In this document: piece by piece, positions 51,906 to 61,458 of the stretch
Layout: each line of letters begins with the position of its first letter
Position numbering within the stretch: the stretch's first letter is position 1
NCBI RefSeq assembly: GCF_024519725.1
Contig: NZ_JALJRK010000001.1
Location: forward strand, 1 to 64,000
Length of the DNA: 64,000 nucleotides
Source: Microvirga sp. Mcv34
GTDB taxonomy: Bacteria > Pseudomonadota > Alphaproteobacteria > Rhizobiales > Beijerinckiaceae
Reading direction: 5' to 3'
The notes under the pieces: generated by a model
Told to the model about the DNA's origin: nothing
The model's input: the letters and a program-made list of their open reading frames with translations, nothing else
The model's database searches: none
Made by a program: the position numbers and the translations under genes

Positions 51906-52991
51906 TCAGTAGGGGAACGGCCAGACCAGGAGCTTCTGCTTGCCGATCTGCCAGAGCCGCGCGAGGCCGTGCGGTTCCACGATCAGGAAAAAGATGATGA
52001 GCGCGCCCACGATCATGAAGCGCAGGTGCTCGATCACGTCGGCGCCGACCGAGAGGCCGAAGGGCGACAGCATGGCCGGAAGCACGATGCCGAGCACGAT
52101 GGGCAGGATGAAGATCAGCGCCGCGCCGAAGAACGAGCCGATGAGGCTGCCCAATCCTCCGATGATCACCATGAACAGGATGAAGAAGGACTGGTTGATG
52201 TTGAACACGTCGTATTCCGCGCCGCCATACCAGAGGAAGACGAGCAGAGCGCCGGCGACGCCGCAGTAATAGGACGAGACCGCGAAGGCGAGGAGCTTCG
52301 TCTGCAACGGCCTGATGCCCATGAGCTCGGCCGCGAGATCCATGTCGCGGATCGCGATCCACATGCGCCCGATGCGGCCATGGACGAGGTTCGAGGCGAG
52401 CCAGGTGAGCAGGATCACGATGGTGAGCACCACGAGATAGCGCGTCTGCGGCGTGGCGTTCGGCCCCATGATCGGCGTGCCGAAGAGTGTGCGCAGGGGC
52501 GCGTCGAGGGCGCCCGAGACGTTGTAGTTCACGAGCCACGGGATGCGGATGAAGCACCATTGCAGGAAGAACTGCGCGGCGAGCGTGGCGACCGCCAAGT
52601 AGAAACCCTTGATGCGTAGCGAGGGCAAGCCGAACAGCGCACCGACCGCCGCGGAGAAGAAGCCTGACACGAAGATCCAGACGATGACGTTCACGCCCGG
52701 AAAGGCCGTCATCAGCTTGTAGCAGGCATAGGCGCCCACGCCCATGAAGGCGCCGGTGCCGAGCGACAGGAGGCCGGTATAGCCGGTGAGGATGTTGAGC
52801 CCGATGGCCGCCAGCGAGAAGACCAGGAACGGGATCAGCACCGCCTGGAGCAGGAAGCTGCTGCCGAGGAAGGCCAGCGCATAAGCGGCGAGGATGATGA
52901 GCGCCAGTCCGATCCGGTCTTCCCGCAAGGGGAAGATCGCGCTGTCCGCGACGTAATTGGTCTTGAACTGTCCAGCCTCGCGGTAAAGCAC
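51906..52991 (-). CDS. livM: Branched-chain-amino-acid-type ABC transporter permease (LivM)
   Basis: A 361-residue permease with about ten helices. 'TGYTGLLSLGTGAFMGVGAY' is the conserved LivM/LivH core motif, and 'GPNATPQTRYLVVLTIVIL' and 'GGLGSLIGSFFGAALIFILP' follow. The start is GTG 52991, with GGAGACG seven bases upstream. It lies 12 bases after livH. A short conserved 'PHGLARLWQIGKQKLLVWPF' tail is typical of the aromatic-acid versions. Confidence 0.93.
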   Translation of the reverse strand: MLYREAGQFKTNYVADSAIFPLREDRIGLALIILAAYALAFLGSSFLLQAVLIPFLVFSLAAIGLNILTGYTGLLSLGTGAFMGVGAYACYKLMTAFPGVNVIVWIFVSGFFSAAVGALFGLPSLRIKGFYLAVATLAAQFFLQWCFIRIPWLVNYNVSGALDAPLRTLFGTPIMGPNATPQTRYLVVLTIVILLTWLASNLVHGRIGRMWIAIRDMDLAAELMGIRPLQTKLLAFAVSSYYCGVAGALLVFLWYGGAEYDVFNINQSFFILFMVIIGGLGSLIGSFFGAALIFILPIVLGIVLPAMLSPFGLSVGADVIEHLRFMIVGALIIFFLIVEPHGLARLWQIGKQKLLVWPFPY

Positions 52992-53003
52992 TCGGGCGTC
53001 TCC

Positions 53004-53960
53004 CTAAATCCGTTCGATGATCTTTTCGCCGAACAGACCCTGCGGCCTGTAGAGCAGGAAGAGGAGGGCGATGACGTAGGCGAGCCAGGTCTCGACCCCG
53101 CCGCCGACGAGCGGCCCCCAGTAGAACTCCCCGAGCTTCTCGCCGACCCCGACGATGAGCCCGCCGATGATGGCGCCCGGGATCGACGTGAAGCCGCCGA
53201 GGATGAGGACCGGGAGCGCCTTGAGGGCGATGATCTGGAGCGAGAATGACACGCCCGAGCGCGCGCCCCACATGATGCCCGCCACCAGCGCCACGATGCC
53301 GGCGGCGAACCACACGATGACCCAGATCTGGTTGAGCGAGATGCCCACGGAGAGCGCCGCCTTGTGGCTGTCCGCGACCGCGCGCAGCGCCCGGCCGATG
53401 CGAGTCTTGGAGAAGAACACGGCAAGGAGGCCGATCATGATCGACGCGATGAGGGCGGCGGCAATGTCGAGATGCTGGAAGCGCACCATGCCTCCCAGCA
53501 TGTCCACCTCCGTCGTGCCCTGGGGCAGGAAGAGCTGATCCGTGATCATCTCCCTCGGGCTTCCGCCGAAGATGAGCTCGCCGAAGCCGATGAGGAAATA
53601 GGTGAGCCCGAAGGTCGCCATGAAGAGGATGATGTCGGGCTGGTTGACGAGCGGGCGCAGCACCACGCGCTCGACCACCATGGCGAGCACGAGCATGGCG
53701 AGGGCGGCCAGGATGAGCGCCAGGAACGCCGGAACGCCCTTCTCATAGAGGCCGACCAGGATCAGGGCCGCGAACACGACCATGATGCCTTGCGCGAAGT
53801 TGAACACGCCGGAGGCCTTGAAGATGAGCACGAAGCCGAGCGCGATCAGGGCATAGAGCACGCCCGAGACGAGCCCCTCCCAGAGGGTCTGGATCAGGAG
53901 ATCCGGCGCCTCGCCCATGAAAACGAAGGGTTCGATGAAGACCTTGTAGAGCATGTCCAT
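53004..53960 (-). CDS. livH: Branched-chain-amino-acid-type ABC transporter permease (LivH)
   Basis: A 318-residue permease with about eight helices. 'TLWEGLVSGVLYALIALGFV' opens the core. 'FNFAQGIMVVFAALILVGLY', 'GRALRAVADSHKAALSVGIS' and 'PVLILGGFTSIPGAIIGGLI' are LivH landmarks. It starts 13 bases after livG and ends 12 bases before livM, so it is well inside the operon. Confidence 0.93.
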   Translation of the reverse strand: MDMLYKVFIEPFVFMGEAPDLLIQTLWEGLVSGVLYALIALGFVLIFKASGVFNFAQGIMVVFAALILVGLYEKGVPAFLALILAALAMLVLAMVVERVVLRPLVNQPDIILFMATFGLTYFLIGFGELIFGGSPREMITDQLFLPQGTTEVDMLGGMVRFQHLDIAAALIASIMIGLLAVFFSKTRIGRALRAVADSHKAALSVGISLNQIWVIVWFAAGIVALVAGIMWGARSGVSFSLQIIALKALPVLILGGFTSIPGAIIGGLIVGVGEKLGEFYWGPLVGGGVETWLAYVIALLFLLYRPQGLFGEKIIERI

Positions 53961-53973
53961 CGTCAGGAACCCT

Positions 53974-54774
53974 TCAATGCGCCACGCCGAGATAGGCGTC
54001 GATCACGCGCTGGTCGCTCTTGACCTCGGAGGGCGTGCCGTCGGCGATCTTGCGGCCGTATTCCAGCACCACGACCCGGTCGGAGAGATCCATCACCACG
54101 CCCATGTCGTGCTCGATCAGCGCGATGGTGGTGCCGTATTGCTGGTTCACCTCCAGGATGAAGCGCGACATGTCCTCCTTCTCTTCGAGGTTCATGCCCG
54201 CCATGGGCTCGTCGAGGAGGAGCAGTTCCGGCTCCATGGCAAGGGCGCGCCCCAGTTCGACCCGCTTCTGAAGACCGTAGGGCAGGCGCCCGACCGGGAC
54301 CTTCCGGATGTGCTGGATCTCGAGAAAGTCGATGATCTCCTCGACGAACCGGCGGTGCTCGACCTCCTCCTTCATGGCCGGGCCGTGGCGGAAGAGCTGC
54401 CAGAAGAAGTTCGAATGCATCTTGATCGACCGGCCGGCCATGATGTTGTCGAGGGTCGACATGCTCTTGAAGAGCGCCACGTTCTGGAACGTGCGGGCTA
54501 TGCCACCGCGCGCCGCCTCGTAGGGGCGCATCTTCGGGCGCTTGACGCCCTTGAAGGTGATGCGGCCTTCCGTGGGATAATAGAAGCCGTTGATGCAGTT
54601 GAGCATCGAGGTCTTGCCCGCGCCGTTGGGCCCGATGATGGCGCGGATCTCGCTCTTGCGGATGTCGAACGACACGTCCGTGAGCGCCTTCACGCCGCCG
54701 AAACCGAGCGAGACGTTGTCGACGGCGAGCAGCACGTCGCCCTTGCCCATGACGGGATGATCGGGCGCCCTCAT
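53974..54774 (-). CDS. livG: Branched-chain-amino-acid-type ABC transporter ATPase (LivG)
   Basis: A 266-residue ATPase with Walker A 'IIGPNGAGKTSMLNCINGFY', a LivG-type signature 'LPYGLQKRVELGRALAMEPE' (degenerate, as usual for LivG), Walker B 'LLLLDEPMAGMNLEEKEDM' and H-loop 'ALIEHDMGVVMDLSDRVVVL'. Its ATG overlaps the stop of the CoA ligase upstream by four bases (ATGA), tying the importer to acyl activation. Confidence 0.94.
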   Translation of the reverse strand: MRAPDHPVMGKGDVLLAVDNVSLGFGGVKALTDVSFDIRKSEIRAIIGPNGAGKTSMLNCINGFYYPTEGRITFKGVKRPKMRPYEAARGGIARTFQNVALFKSMSTLDNIMAGRSIKMHSNFFWQLFRHGPAMKEEVEHRRFVEEIIDFLEIQHIRKVPVGRLPYGLQKRVELGRALAMEPELLLLDEPMAGMNLEEKEDMSRFILEVNQQYGTTIALIEHDMGVVMDLSDRVVVLEYGRKIADGTPSEVKSDQRVIDAYLGVAH

Positions 54775-56819
54775 TCCGCCGCCTCCAGCACCGATCCGGA
54801 TTCCGTTGTCGGATACACCTTCATGTCCCTGATCTTGACCCGCGCGGAGATCACGCCCTTGCGGCCGTCCTCGAACGTGACTTCGGTCGAGATGTCGGCC
54901 TCGGGGGAGCCGTCGTAGAGCGCGTCGATGAGCGGGGCGTAGCGGTCCGCGATGAAGCCGCGGCGGACCTTCTGCGTGCGCGTGAGTTCGCCGTCGTCGG
55001 CGTCGAGTTCCTTGTGCAGGATCAGGAAGCGCTTGATCTGGGCGCCGCCCATGCGCGGCTCGGAGGCGAGCGAACGGTTCACCTCGTCCACGTGCTTCTC
55101 GATCATGTCGTAGACCAGCGGATGGCCGGCGAGCTCCTGATAGGAGGCGTAGGTCACGCCGTTCCGCTCGGCCCAGTTGCTCACCGCCACGAGATCGATG
55201 TTGATGAAGGCCGCCACATAGTCGCGCCCATCGCCGAAGCAGACCGCTTCCTTGATGTTCGGGTAGAATTTCAGCTTGTTCTCGACGTATTTCGGCGGGA
55301 AGAGCGCGCCGTCGCGCATGCGGCCGACATCCTTGGCCCGGTCGATGATCTTCAGATGGCCGTTCTGGTCGAAGAAGCCGGCATCGCCCGAATGCACGAA
55401 GCCGTCCGGCGTCTTGGTCTCCGCCGTTTTCTCGTCGTCCTTGTAATAGCCCACGAAGATGCCGGGCGAGCGGTAGAGCACCTCGCCGTTGTCGGCGATG
55501 CGGATCTCCACCTGCGGGGCAGGGCGGCCTACCGTGTCGGCGCGGATCTCGCCGTTGGGCTGCATGGTGATGTAGACGGAGGCTTCCGTCTGCCCGTAGA
55601 GCTGCTTCAGGTTGACGCCGATGGAGCGGTAGAAGCGGAAGATTTCTGGTCCGATGGCCTCGCCCGCCGTGTAGCCGACCTTCACTCGGGTCATGCCGAA
55701 GCGGTTGCGCAGCGGCGCATAGACGAGCACGTTGCCGACCTGCCAGAGCAGCCGGTCCCAGGCGCCGATTCCCGGCTCCCCGTTCAGGATCTTCTCGCCC
55801 ACCTTGTTGGCGTGCTGGATGAAGAAGTGGAACATGCGCCGCTTGAGAGCGCCCGCATCCTCGATCCGCACCATGGTCAGCGTCAGCATGCTCTCGAAGA
55901 CACGCGGGGGCGCGAACACGTAGGTGGCGCCGATCTCTCGGCGGTCTTCCGCCACGGTCTCGGGGCTTTCCGGGCAGTTGACGCAGAGGCCGGAGAGAAT
56001 CGCTTGTGCATAGGAGAAGATGTGGTCGCCGACCCAGGCGATGGGCAGGTAGGCGATGATCTCGTCGGTCTCGTCGAGCTTGTCGAAGTCGCAGCCGATT
56101 TCCGCGGCGGCGATCACCGCGTCGGAGGTGAGCATCACGCCCTTCGGCCGCCCGGTCGTGCCGGAGGTGTAGAGAATGATGGCGAGATCAGCGCCCTTGC
56201 CGTCCTGCATCACTTGGTCGATGGCGGCGGCTTCCTGCGCGTCGGCCAAGCGGGCGCGACCTTCCTCGACGACGGACGCGATGGAATGAAGCCGGCTGTG
56301 GTCGTAGTCGCGCAGCCCCTTCGGCTCGTCGTAGAGGACGTGCTCGAGCTGCGGCAACTGGTCGGAGACGGACAGGATCTTGTCGACCTGCTCCTGGTCC
56401 TGCACGGCCGCGTGGGTCACCTCGGCATGAGCCAAAACGTAGGCCATCTCCTCGGCGACGGAATCCGCATAGACCGGGATCGGGATCGCGCCGAGCCATT
56501 GGGCGGCGCAGATGCTCCAGTAGAGATAGGGGCGGTTATAGCCGATGATGGCGATCTTGCCGCCGCGCTTCAGGCCCAGCGCCTGCAAGCCGCAGGCATA
56601 GGCGCGGACGATGTCGTGCACCTCGCCCCAGGTCCAGGATTGCCAGATGCCGAGATCCTTGTGCCGGAACGCGGTTCGCGTCGGGCGTACGCGTGCATTG
56701 CGCGCCAGGAGTTTCGGGAATGTATCCGCGCGCGAATCCGCAGCCGTCGTCAACGACGTCAACCTCCCTGGCAGCCGCGCGTCGAGACGCGTGGTATGGC
56801 TTCGCTTCCTCTGGTGCAT
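54771..56819 (-). CDS. AMP-dependent acyl-CoA ligase (long-chain fatty-acid type)
   Basis: An adenylate-forming ligase of up to 682 residues, cytoplasmic or membrane-associated. 'LAIILYTSGTTGRPKGVMLT' is the P-loop-like AMP-binding motif. 'LYGQTEASVYITMQPNGEIR', 'GDAGFFDQNGHLKIIDRAKD' and 'GALFPPKYVENKLKFYPNIK' match the FadD15/long-chain group. Homology starts near 'ADTFPKLLARNARVRPTR'. TTG 56753 has GGGAGG ten bases upstream and is as likely as the ATG at 56819. It is the first gene of the importer operon, so it probably activates the imported acid. Confidence 0.9.
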   Translation of the reverse strand: MHQRKRSHTTRLDARLPGRLTSLTTAADSRADTFPKLLARNARVRPTRTAFRHKDLGIWQSWTWGEVHDIVRAYACGLQALGLKRGGKIAIIGYNRPYLYWSICAAQWLGAIPIPVYADSVAEEMAYVLAHAEVTHAAVQDQEQVDKILSVSDQLPQLEHVLYDEPKGLRDYDHSRLHSIASVVEEGRARLADAQEAAAIDQVMQDGKGADLAIILYTSGTTGRPKGVMLTSDAVIAAAEIGCDFDKLDETDEIIAYLPIAWVGDHIFSYAQAILSGLCVNCPESPETVAEDRREIGATYVFAPPRVFESMLTLTMVRIEDAGALKRRMFHFFIQHANKVGEKILNGEPGIGAWDRLLWQVGNVLVYAPLRNRFGMTRVKVGYTAGEAIGPEIFRFYRSIGVNLKQLYGQTEASVYITMQPNGEIRADTVGRPAPQVEIRIADNGEVLYRSPGIFVGYYKDDEKTAETKTPDGFVHSGDAGFFDQNGHLKIIDRAKDVGRMRDGALFPPKYVENKLKFYPNIKEAVCFGDGRDYVAAFINIDLVAVSNWAERNGVTYASYQELAGHPLVYDMIEKHVDEVNRSLASEPRMGGAQIKRFLILHKELDADDGELTRTQKVRRGFIADRYAPLIDALYDGSPEADISTEVTFEDGRKGVISARVKIRDMKVYPTTESGSVLEAAE

Positions 56820-56992
56820 GGAGGTTGTTCCCCCATGCCTTTCGCCGATCTGTCGTCGGCTTGCCCGTTTCGGGCTTCGTGGAGGGTATTGTGTCGCGCT
56901 AGTCAGGGGACGGCAAGGTGCCGGCCACCGCTACCATGGGCTAATACAGAGACGGTGCTAAGCGGCGGCCTCTGTACGGGAGGGCACGTCCG

Positions 56993-57196
56993 TTACGGCA
57001 CGGCGGTCAGCGCGGCGGGTTCGATCTCGTAGGATTTGACGACACGCTCGATGCCGACCGTGTTCTTGATCCGGTAGAGCCGTGCCTCGTCCTCGTCCGA
57101 CATGAGGCAGACGATGCAATAGATGCGGTGGTCCGAGCTGCCTGAGGACGACCGGGAGATCCGGACGAGCTGTCCGATATGGAATGCCTCTTTCAT
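56993..57196 (-). CDS. Conserved small hypothetical protein
   Basis: A 67-residue protein with a beta-rich pattern ('FHIGQLVRISRSSSGSSDH', 'RIYCIVCLMSDEDEARLYRI'), ending 'VVKSYEIEPAALTAVP'. ATG 57196 is chosen because GGAGGAGTC lies directly before it; the longer frame to 57325 adds low-complexity sequence. Proteins of this shape are seen in Methylobacteriaceae but have no assigned function. It is monocistronic. Confidence 0.65.
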   Translation of the reverse strand: MKEAFHIGQLVRISRSSSGSSDHRIYCIVCLMSDEDEARLYRIKNTVGIERVVKSYEIEPAALTAVP

Positions 57197-57390
57197 CGAC
57201 TCCTCCAACCCCTTGGGATACGATGAGCGGGAGCTTGGCGGATGCCGGGCGACCGCGAATGCCGCCGCGAAACCCATCAAGCCTGCATGGTCTCCCCGAC
57301 CCCTTTCAGGCTTCGAACGGATCAAGACGGACCCTTGAGGCGAAACGATGGCGGCTCGGCAGTTCCCGCCGGGGCCGCGTCCCGATGGCG

Positions 57391-58713
57391 TCAGCCGTGG
57401 GCGATGACGTGGAAGAAGCTTCCGGTGACCTTCCCAACGCGATGGCCGGTCGTACCCAAATCGCTGCCTTCGGCATCCGTGATCGCCGCGAAGGCGGCTT
57501 CCCGCGAGGGATCGCTCTGCGTCACCGAGGCGTAGTGGAATTCATGCCCGACGAGGCGCTGTCCCGCCCGGCCCATGGCGCCGTCCCCGAGCAGATGCGC
57601 GACCCGGTAGCCGAGATGCATCTTGCGCTTGGCATAGCTCGTCTCGACCGGCAGGAGGCCCGCCATGAGATGCGTGGTCCCGTCGCCATCCTCCAGGGTG
57701 CGGCCCAGCACCATGTAGCCGCCGCACTCCCCGTGGACCGGCCGGCTTTCGGCGAAACGGCGCAGCCCTTCGAGGAAGCGGTGCGCTCCAGCGATACGCC
57801 CGGCGTGAAGCTCGGGGTATCCTCCCGGCAGCCAGCAGGCGTCGCAATCCGGCGGGGGCGATTCGTCGGCCAGGGGCGAGAAGGGGACGATCTCCGCCCC
57901 GGCGGCGCGCCAGCCCGACAGCACATGCGGGTAGACGAAGGAGAAGGCCTTGTCCGAGGCCAGGGCGATGCGCTGGCCCGGCGGCTGCAGAAGCGGGGCG
58001 CCTCCCGAGGAGCGAAGCCGGGTCGGGCCCGCGAGGGTGATCAGACGGTCGATGTCGAGCGAGATTTCAACCGCATTGGCAAGTCCTTCCAGCCGCATGC
58101 CAAGCTCGTCGGTCTCCCCGGCTTGGACGAGACCGAGATGACGCTCCGGTAGGACGAGATCGGTATCGCGCGCCATCGCGCCGAGGACCGGCAGCCCGAT
58201 CCTCGTCATCCCGTCCTCCACCAGCCTTCGGTGGCGGTCGCTCGCGACCTTGTTCAGCACCACGCCGACCACATCGATCCGTGGGTCGAATCGGGCGCAG
58301 CCCAGGGCGACGGCGGCGGCTGATTGCGCATGGCCCGACACGTCGAGGACGAGGATCACCGGCCAGCCGAACAGGGCCGCGATATCGGCGCTGGCGCCGG
58401 TTCGGCCGGTCTCCTGGCGGATGCCGTCGAAGAGCCCCATGGAGCCTTCCGCTAGGACAAGATCCGCGTCGCTGGCGGTCTGGGAGGCAAGCGTTTCCAG
58501 AAGGGCCGGAGCCATGGCGAAGCTGTCGAGGTTGAAGCTCGGCGCGCCCGTGGCGGCGGCATGGAAGGCTGGGTCGATGTAATCCGGCCCGCATTTCATG
58601 CCCCGTACCTTGAGACCCCGGCGGGCCAGGGCGCGCTGGAGCCCGAGCACGATGGTGGTCTTGCCGGAGCCGGAGCGAGGCGCGGCGACGAGGAGGCCGG
58701 GAGCGAGGCTCAT
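57391..58713 (-). CDS. cobB: Cobyrinate a,c-diamide synthase
   Basis: A 440-residue ATP- and glutamine-dependent amidase acting on the a and c side chains of hydrogenobyrinate (aerobic route) or cobyrinate. The N-terminal dethiobiotin-synthetase-like domain has the P-loop 'APRSGSGKTTIVLGLQRALA' and 'RGMKCGPDYIDPAFHAAAT'. The C-terminal glutamine amidotransferase domain has the nucleophile Cys in 'GECGGYMVLGRTLEDGDG'. 'LPGGYPELHAGRI' is diagnostic. ATG 58713 overlaps the cobA stop as ATGA, so the longer frame to 59010 is not used. Confidence 0.95.
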   Translation of the reverse strand: MSLAPGLLVAAPRSGSGKTTIVLGLQRALARRGLKVRGMKCGPDYIDPAFHAAATGAPSFNLDSFAMAPALLETLASQTASDADLVLAEGSMGLFDGIRQETGRTGASADIAALFGWPVILVLDVSGHAQSAAAVALGCARFDPRIDVVGVVLNKVASDRHRRLVEDGMTRIGLPVLGAMARDTDLVLPERHLGLVQAGETDELGMRLEGLANAVEISLDIDRLITLAGPTRLRSSGGAPLLQPPGQRIALASDKAFSFVYPHVLSGWRAAGAEIVPFSPLADESPPPDCDACWLPGGYPELHAGRIAGAHRFLEGLRRFAESRPVHGECGGYMVLGRTLEDGDGTTHLMAGLLPVETSYAKRKMHLGYRVAHLLGDGAMGRAGQRLVGHEFHYASVTQSDPSREAAFAAITDAEGSDLGTTGHRVGKVTGSFFHVIAHG

Positions 58714-59504
58714 TGGGCGGCCTCGCTGCCGAATTCGAGCAGATGATTGGCGATGGCCGAGCGAAAGGCCGCAATGGCCCCAATGGCCACGATGGCGGGC
58801 GACCGGATGAGCCCTTTCTCCGCCAGCTTCGGCAGGGTTTCGAGGGTTCCTTCCACCACGCTTTCCTTGGCGGTCGTCGCCCCATGCACGGCGAGGGCGG
58901 GAGTATCGCCCGCGAGGCCGCCTTCCATGAGCCGCTCCACGATGGAAGGCAGGCTCGACACTGCCATGTAGAGCACGATGGGAGCGCCGGTGCGGGCGAG
59001 CGAGGCCCACTCGATTTCCGAGTCCGGAGCGGCATGGCCGGTGGCGAGGATGACCGCATGGTTCGCCTTGCGCATGGTCGCCGGAACGCCGTGGATGGCC
59101 AGTGACGCGAGGCCGCTCGACACGCCCGGGATGATGCGGAAGGAGATCCCGGCATCCGACAGGGCCAGCGCTTCCTCGCCGCCGCGCCCAAAGATGAAGG
59201 GATCGCCGCCCTTGAGCCGCAGCACCCGCTTGCCTTCGCGTGCGAGCTGGACCAGCCGCTCGCAGATGTCCCGCTGGACGGCGGAGGGCTTGCCGCCGCG
59301 CTTGCCGGCGAATTCGAGGGTGGCTCCCTCGCGAGCCAGGGCCAGCACGGCCGGATCGACGAGGGCGTCGTACACGATGGCATCGGCCGCCGCGAGGGCG
59401 TTCAGGGCATGGATCGTGAGCAGGCCGGGATCGCCCGGACCGGCCCCGACAAGCCAGACCGTGCCTGGCGCGAAGGGCGGCGAGAGGCGGGACAGGGAAG
59501 TCAT
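58710..59504 (-). CDS. cobA: Uroporphyrinogen-III C-methyltransferase
   Basis: A 264-residue SAM-dependent methylase that converts uroporphyrinogen III to precorrin-2. 'VWLVGAGPGDPGLLTIHALN' is the N-terminal SUMT signature. 'VLRLKGGDPFIFGRGGEEAL' and 'GVPATMRKANHAVILATGHA' follow. The siroheme-synthase domains of CysG are absent. It begins the minus-strand pair cobA-cobB and diverges from cbiD, with 71 bases between starts, so the two may share a promoter region. Confidence 0.95.
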   Translation of the reverse strand: MTSLSRLSPPFAPGTVWLVGAGPGDPGLLTIHALNALAAADAIVYDALVDPAVLALAREGATLEFAGKRGGKPSAVQRDICERLVQLAREGKRVLRLKGGDPFIFGRGGEEALALSDAGISFRIIPGVSSGLASLAIHGVPATMRKANHAVILATGHAAPDSEIEWASLARTGAPIVLYMAVSSLPSIVERLMEGGLAGDTPALAVHGATTAKESVVEGTLETLPKLAEKGLIRSPAIVAIGAIAAFRSAIANHLLEFGSEAAQ

Positions 59505-59575
59505 GCGGGCCTCCGGACTTGACCGGCGGCCATGATGCGGCTGTTGGAATTCATGGGGACGATGTAAGAGGGCGT

Positions 59576-60679
59576 ATGGACGAGAGTAAACCCGCCGGAT
59601 CGTTGCGCCGTGGCTGGACCACGGGCGCCTGCGCCACGGCGGCGGCCAAGGCGGCGTATCTGGGTTGGCGGACAGGCGATTGGCCGGACCCGGTCGAGAT
59701 CGTGCTTCCGGGCGGAGCGCGGCCGGCCTTTTCCCTGGCCTTGCATGAACTTTGCGAGGGCGGCGCGCGCGTCGGTGTCGTCAAGGATGCGGGCGACGAC
59801 CCAGATGTGACGCATGGCGCCCTGGTGGTCGCGACCATCCGGCCGGGCACGCCAGGCTCCGGCGTCACGTTTCGCGCCGGCGAGGGAGTCGGGACGGTCA
59901 CCCGCGCCGGACTGCCCCTGCCGCCGGGCGAGCCGGCCATCAATCCGGTGCCGCGCCAGATGATCCGCGACAACCTGGAGGAGGCAGCGCGCAGCGTCGG
60001 TGGGCCTGTTGATGTCGAAGTCGAGATTTCCATTCCGGGCGGGGAGGCGATCGCGCAGAAGACCCTCAATCCACGCCTCGGCATCCTGGGCGGGCTGTCG
60101 ATCCTCGGCACCACCGGCGTGGTGGTGCCCTATTCCTGCGCTGCGTGGATCCACAGCATCTACCGGGGCATCGACGTCGCCCGCGCGGGCGGCATCGAGC
60201 ATGTGGCGGGCGCCACCGGCTCGACCTCCGAGAAGGCTGTGCAGATCCTGCATGACCTGCCGGACCATGCCCTCATCGACATGGGCGACTTCGCCGGCGG
60301 CATGCTGAAATACCTGCGCCGCAACCCGGTCCCGCGCGTGACCATCGCGGGCGGCATCGCCAAGATGACAAAGCTCGGCCAAGGCCTGCTCGACCTCCAT
60401 TCGCGCTCCGGCGCGGTCGATCTCGCCTGGCTGGCCGAGCGCCTGGCCGACGCCGGTGCCGAGCCAGACCTCGCGGAGGCGGCGCGGGGCGCCAATACGG
60501 CGCTCGAAGTGCTGGACATAGCGAAGAGCTGTGGCCTGCCGCTGGGAGATGTTGTGGCGCAGCATGCCTGGCGCACGGCTGCCAAGGCCCTGCGCGGGGC
60601 GGAAATCGCCCTCGAGATCGTGGTGTTCGACCGAAACGGACAGCTCGTCGGCCGCATGCCGTTCCATCCGGTCGCCTGA
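59576..60679 (+). CDS. cbiD: Cobalt-precorrin-5B C1-methyltransferase (CbiD)
   Basis: A 367-residue protein. 'LRRGWTTGACATAAAKAAYL' is the CbiD N-terminal hallmark. 'GEGVGTVTRAGLPLPPGEPA', 'INPVPRQMIRDNLEEAAR' and 'GGLSILGTTGVVVPYSCAAW' are also typical. It methylates C-1 of the corrin ring and so does the job that CobF performs in the classical aerobic route. ATG 59576 follows GAGGGCGT. It is the only plus-strand gene between the cobAB and cobM-cobE-cobL blocks. Confidence 0.95.
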   Translation: MDESKPAGSLRRGWTTGACATAAAKAAYLGWRTGDWPDPVEIVLPGGARPAFSLALHELCEGGARVGVVKDAGDDPDVTHGALVVATIRPGTPGSGVTFRAGEGVGTVTRAGLPLPPGEPAINPVPRQMIRDNLEEAARSVGGPVDVEVEISIPGGEAIAQKTLNPRLGILGGLSILGTTGVVVPYSCAAWIHSIYRGIDVARAGGIEHVAGATGSTSEKAVQILHDLPDHALIDMGDFAGGMLKYLRRNPVPRVTIAGGIAKMTKLGQGLLDLHSRSGAVDLAWLAERLADAGAEPDLAEAARGANTALEVLDIAKSCGLPLGDVVAQHAWRTAAKALRGAEIALEIVVFDRNGQLVGRMPFHPVA

Positions 60680-60690
60680 CGTCGCGCGGC

Positions 60691-61458
60691 TCATCGGCTA
60701 ATCCCGCCTGGACGGAAGCGGCGATCGTAATCGGTCGAGTAGAGGGCGCTCTCGCGGAAATCCTTCGCGTTCAAAGTAAGCCCGACCAGGATCAGGGCGG
60801 TGCGTTCCAGCTTCTCTGCCCGGACCATAGCGGCGATGGTGGATAGCGTTCCCTTAATCACCCGCTCGTCCGGCCAAGTCGCGCGCCAGACCACCGCCGC
60901 GGGGCAATCCGCTCCGTAGGAGGGCAGCAGCTCCTCAACCACCTGCTCGATCACGTGGATCGAGAGGTGGATGGCGAGCGTCGCCTTCGTCTGCGCGAAG
61001 GCGGCAAGGCGCTCCGTTTCCGGCATGGCGGAGGCGCGGCCCGAGGTGCGGGTCAGGACAAGCGACTGGCCGACCTCCGGCACCGTAAGCTCGCGTCCCA
61101 GGGCTGCGGCGGCGGCCGCGAAGGCGGGAACGCCGGGCGTAATCGTGTAGGGAATACCCAGCGCATCGAGGCGCCGCAGCTGCTCCCCCATAGCGCTCCA
61201 GATCGACAGATCGCCCGAATGAAGCCGCGCCACATCCTCGCCGCTCTCGTGGGCCCGCACGTATTCGGCCGTGATGGCATCAAGATCCAGGGGAGCGGTG
61301 TCGACGAGCCGCGCGCCGGGCGGGCACCAGGACAGGATCTCCGGAGGCACGATGGAGCCAGCATAGAGACAGACAGGGCAGCGTTCGACGAGCGAGCGGC
61401 CGCGTACAGTGATGAGATCGGCGGCACCGGGGCCCGCTCCGATGAAGTGAACGGTCAT
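60691..61458 (-). CDS. cobM: Precorrin-4 C11-methyltransferase
   Basis: A 255-residue SAM-dependent methylase. '[20 protein letters not shown]' opens the family fold. '[20 protein letters not shown]' and '[20 protein letters not shown]' are CobM/CbiF signatures. Its ATG overlaps the cobE stop by four bases, so it is the last of a coupled cobL-cobE-cobM string. The convergent cbiD gene ends only 11 bases away. Confidence 0.94.
   Translation of the reverse strand: MTVHFIGAGPGAADLITVRGRSLVERCPVCLYAGSIVPPEILSWCPPGARLVDTAPLDLDAITAEYVRAHESGEDVARLHSGDLSIWSAMGEQLRRLDALGIPYTITPGVPAFAAAAAALGRELTVPEVGQSLVLTRTSGRASAMPETERLAAFAQTKATLAIHLSIHVIEQVVEELLPSYGADCPAAVVWRATWPDERVIKGTLSTIAAMVRAEKLERTALILVGLTLNAKDFRESALYSTDYDRRFRPGGISR

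Noticed and set aside
56860-57000. Possible cobalamin riboswitch near the cob cluster
   Set aside because: The B12-box and the conserved core of the adenosylcobalamin aptamer were not found here or in the other intergenic gaps of 57-64 kb.
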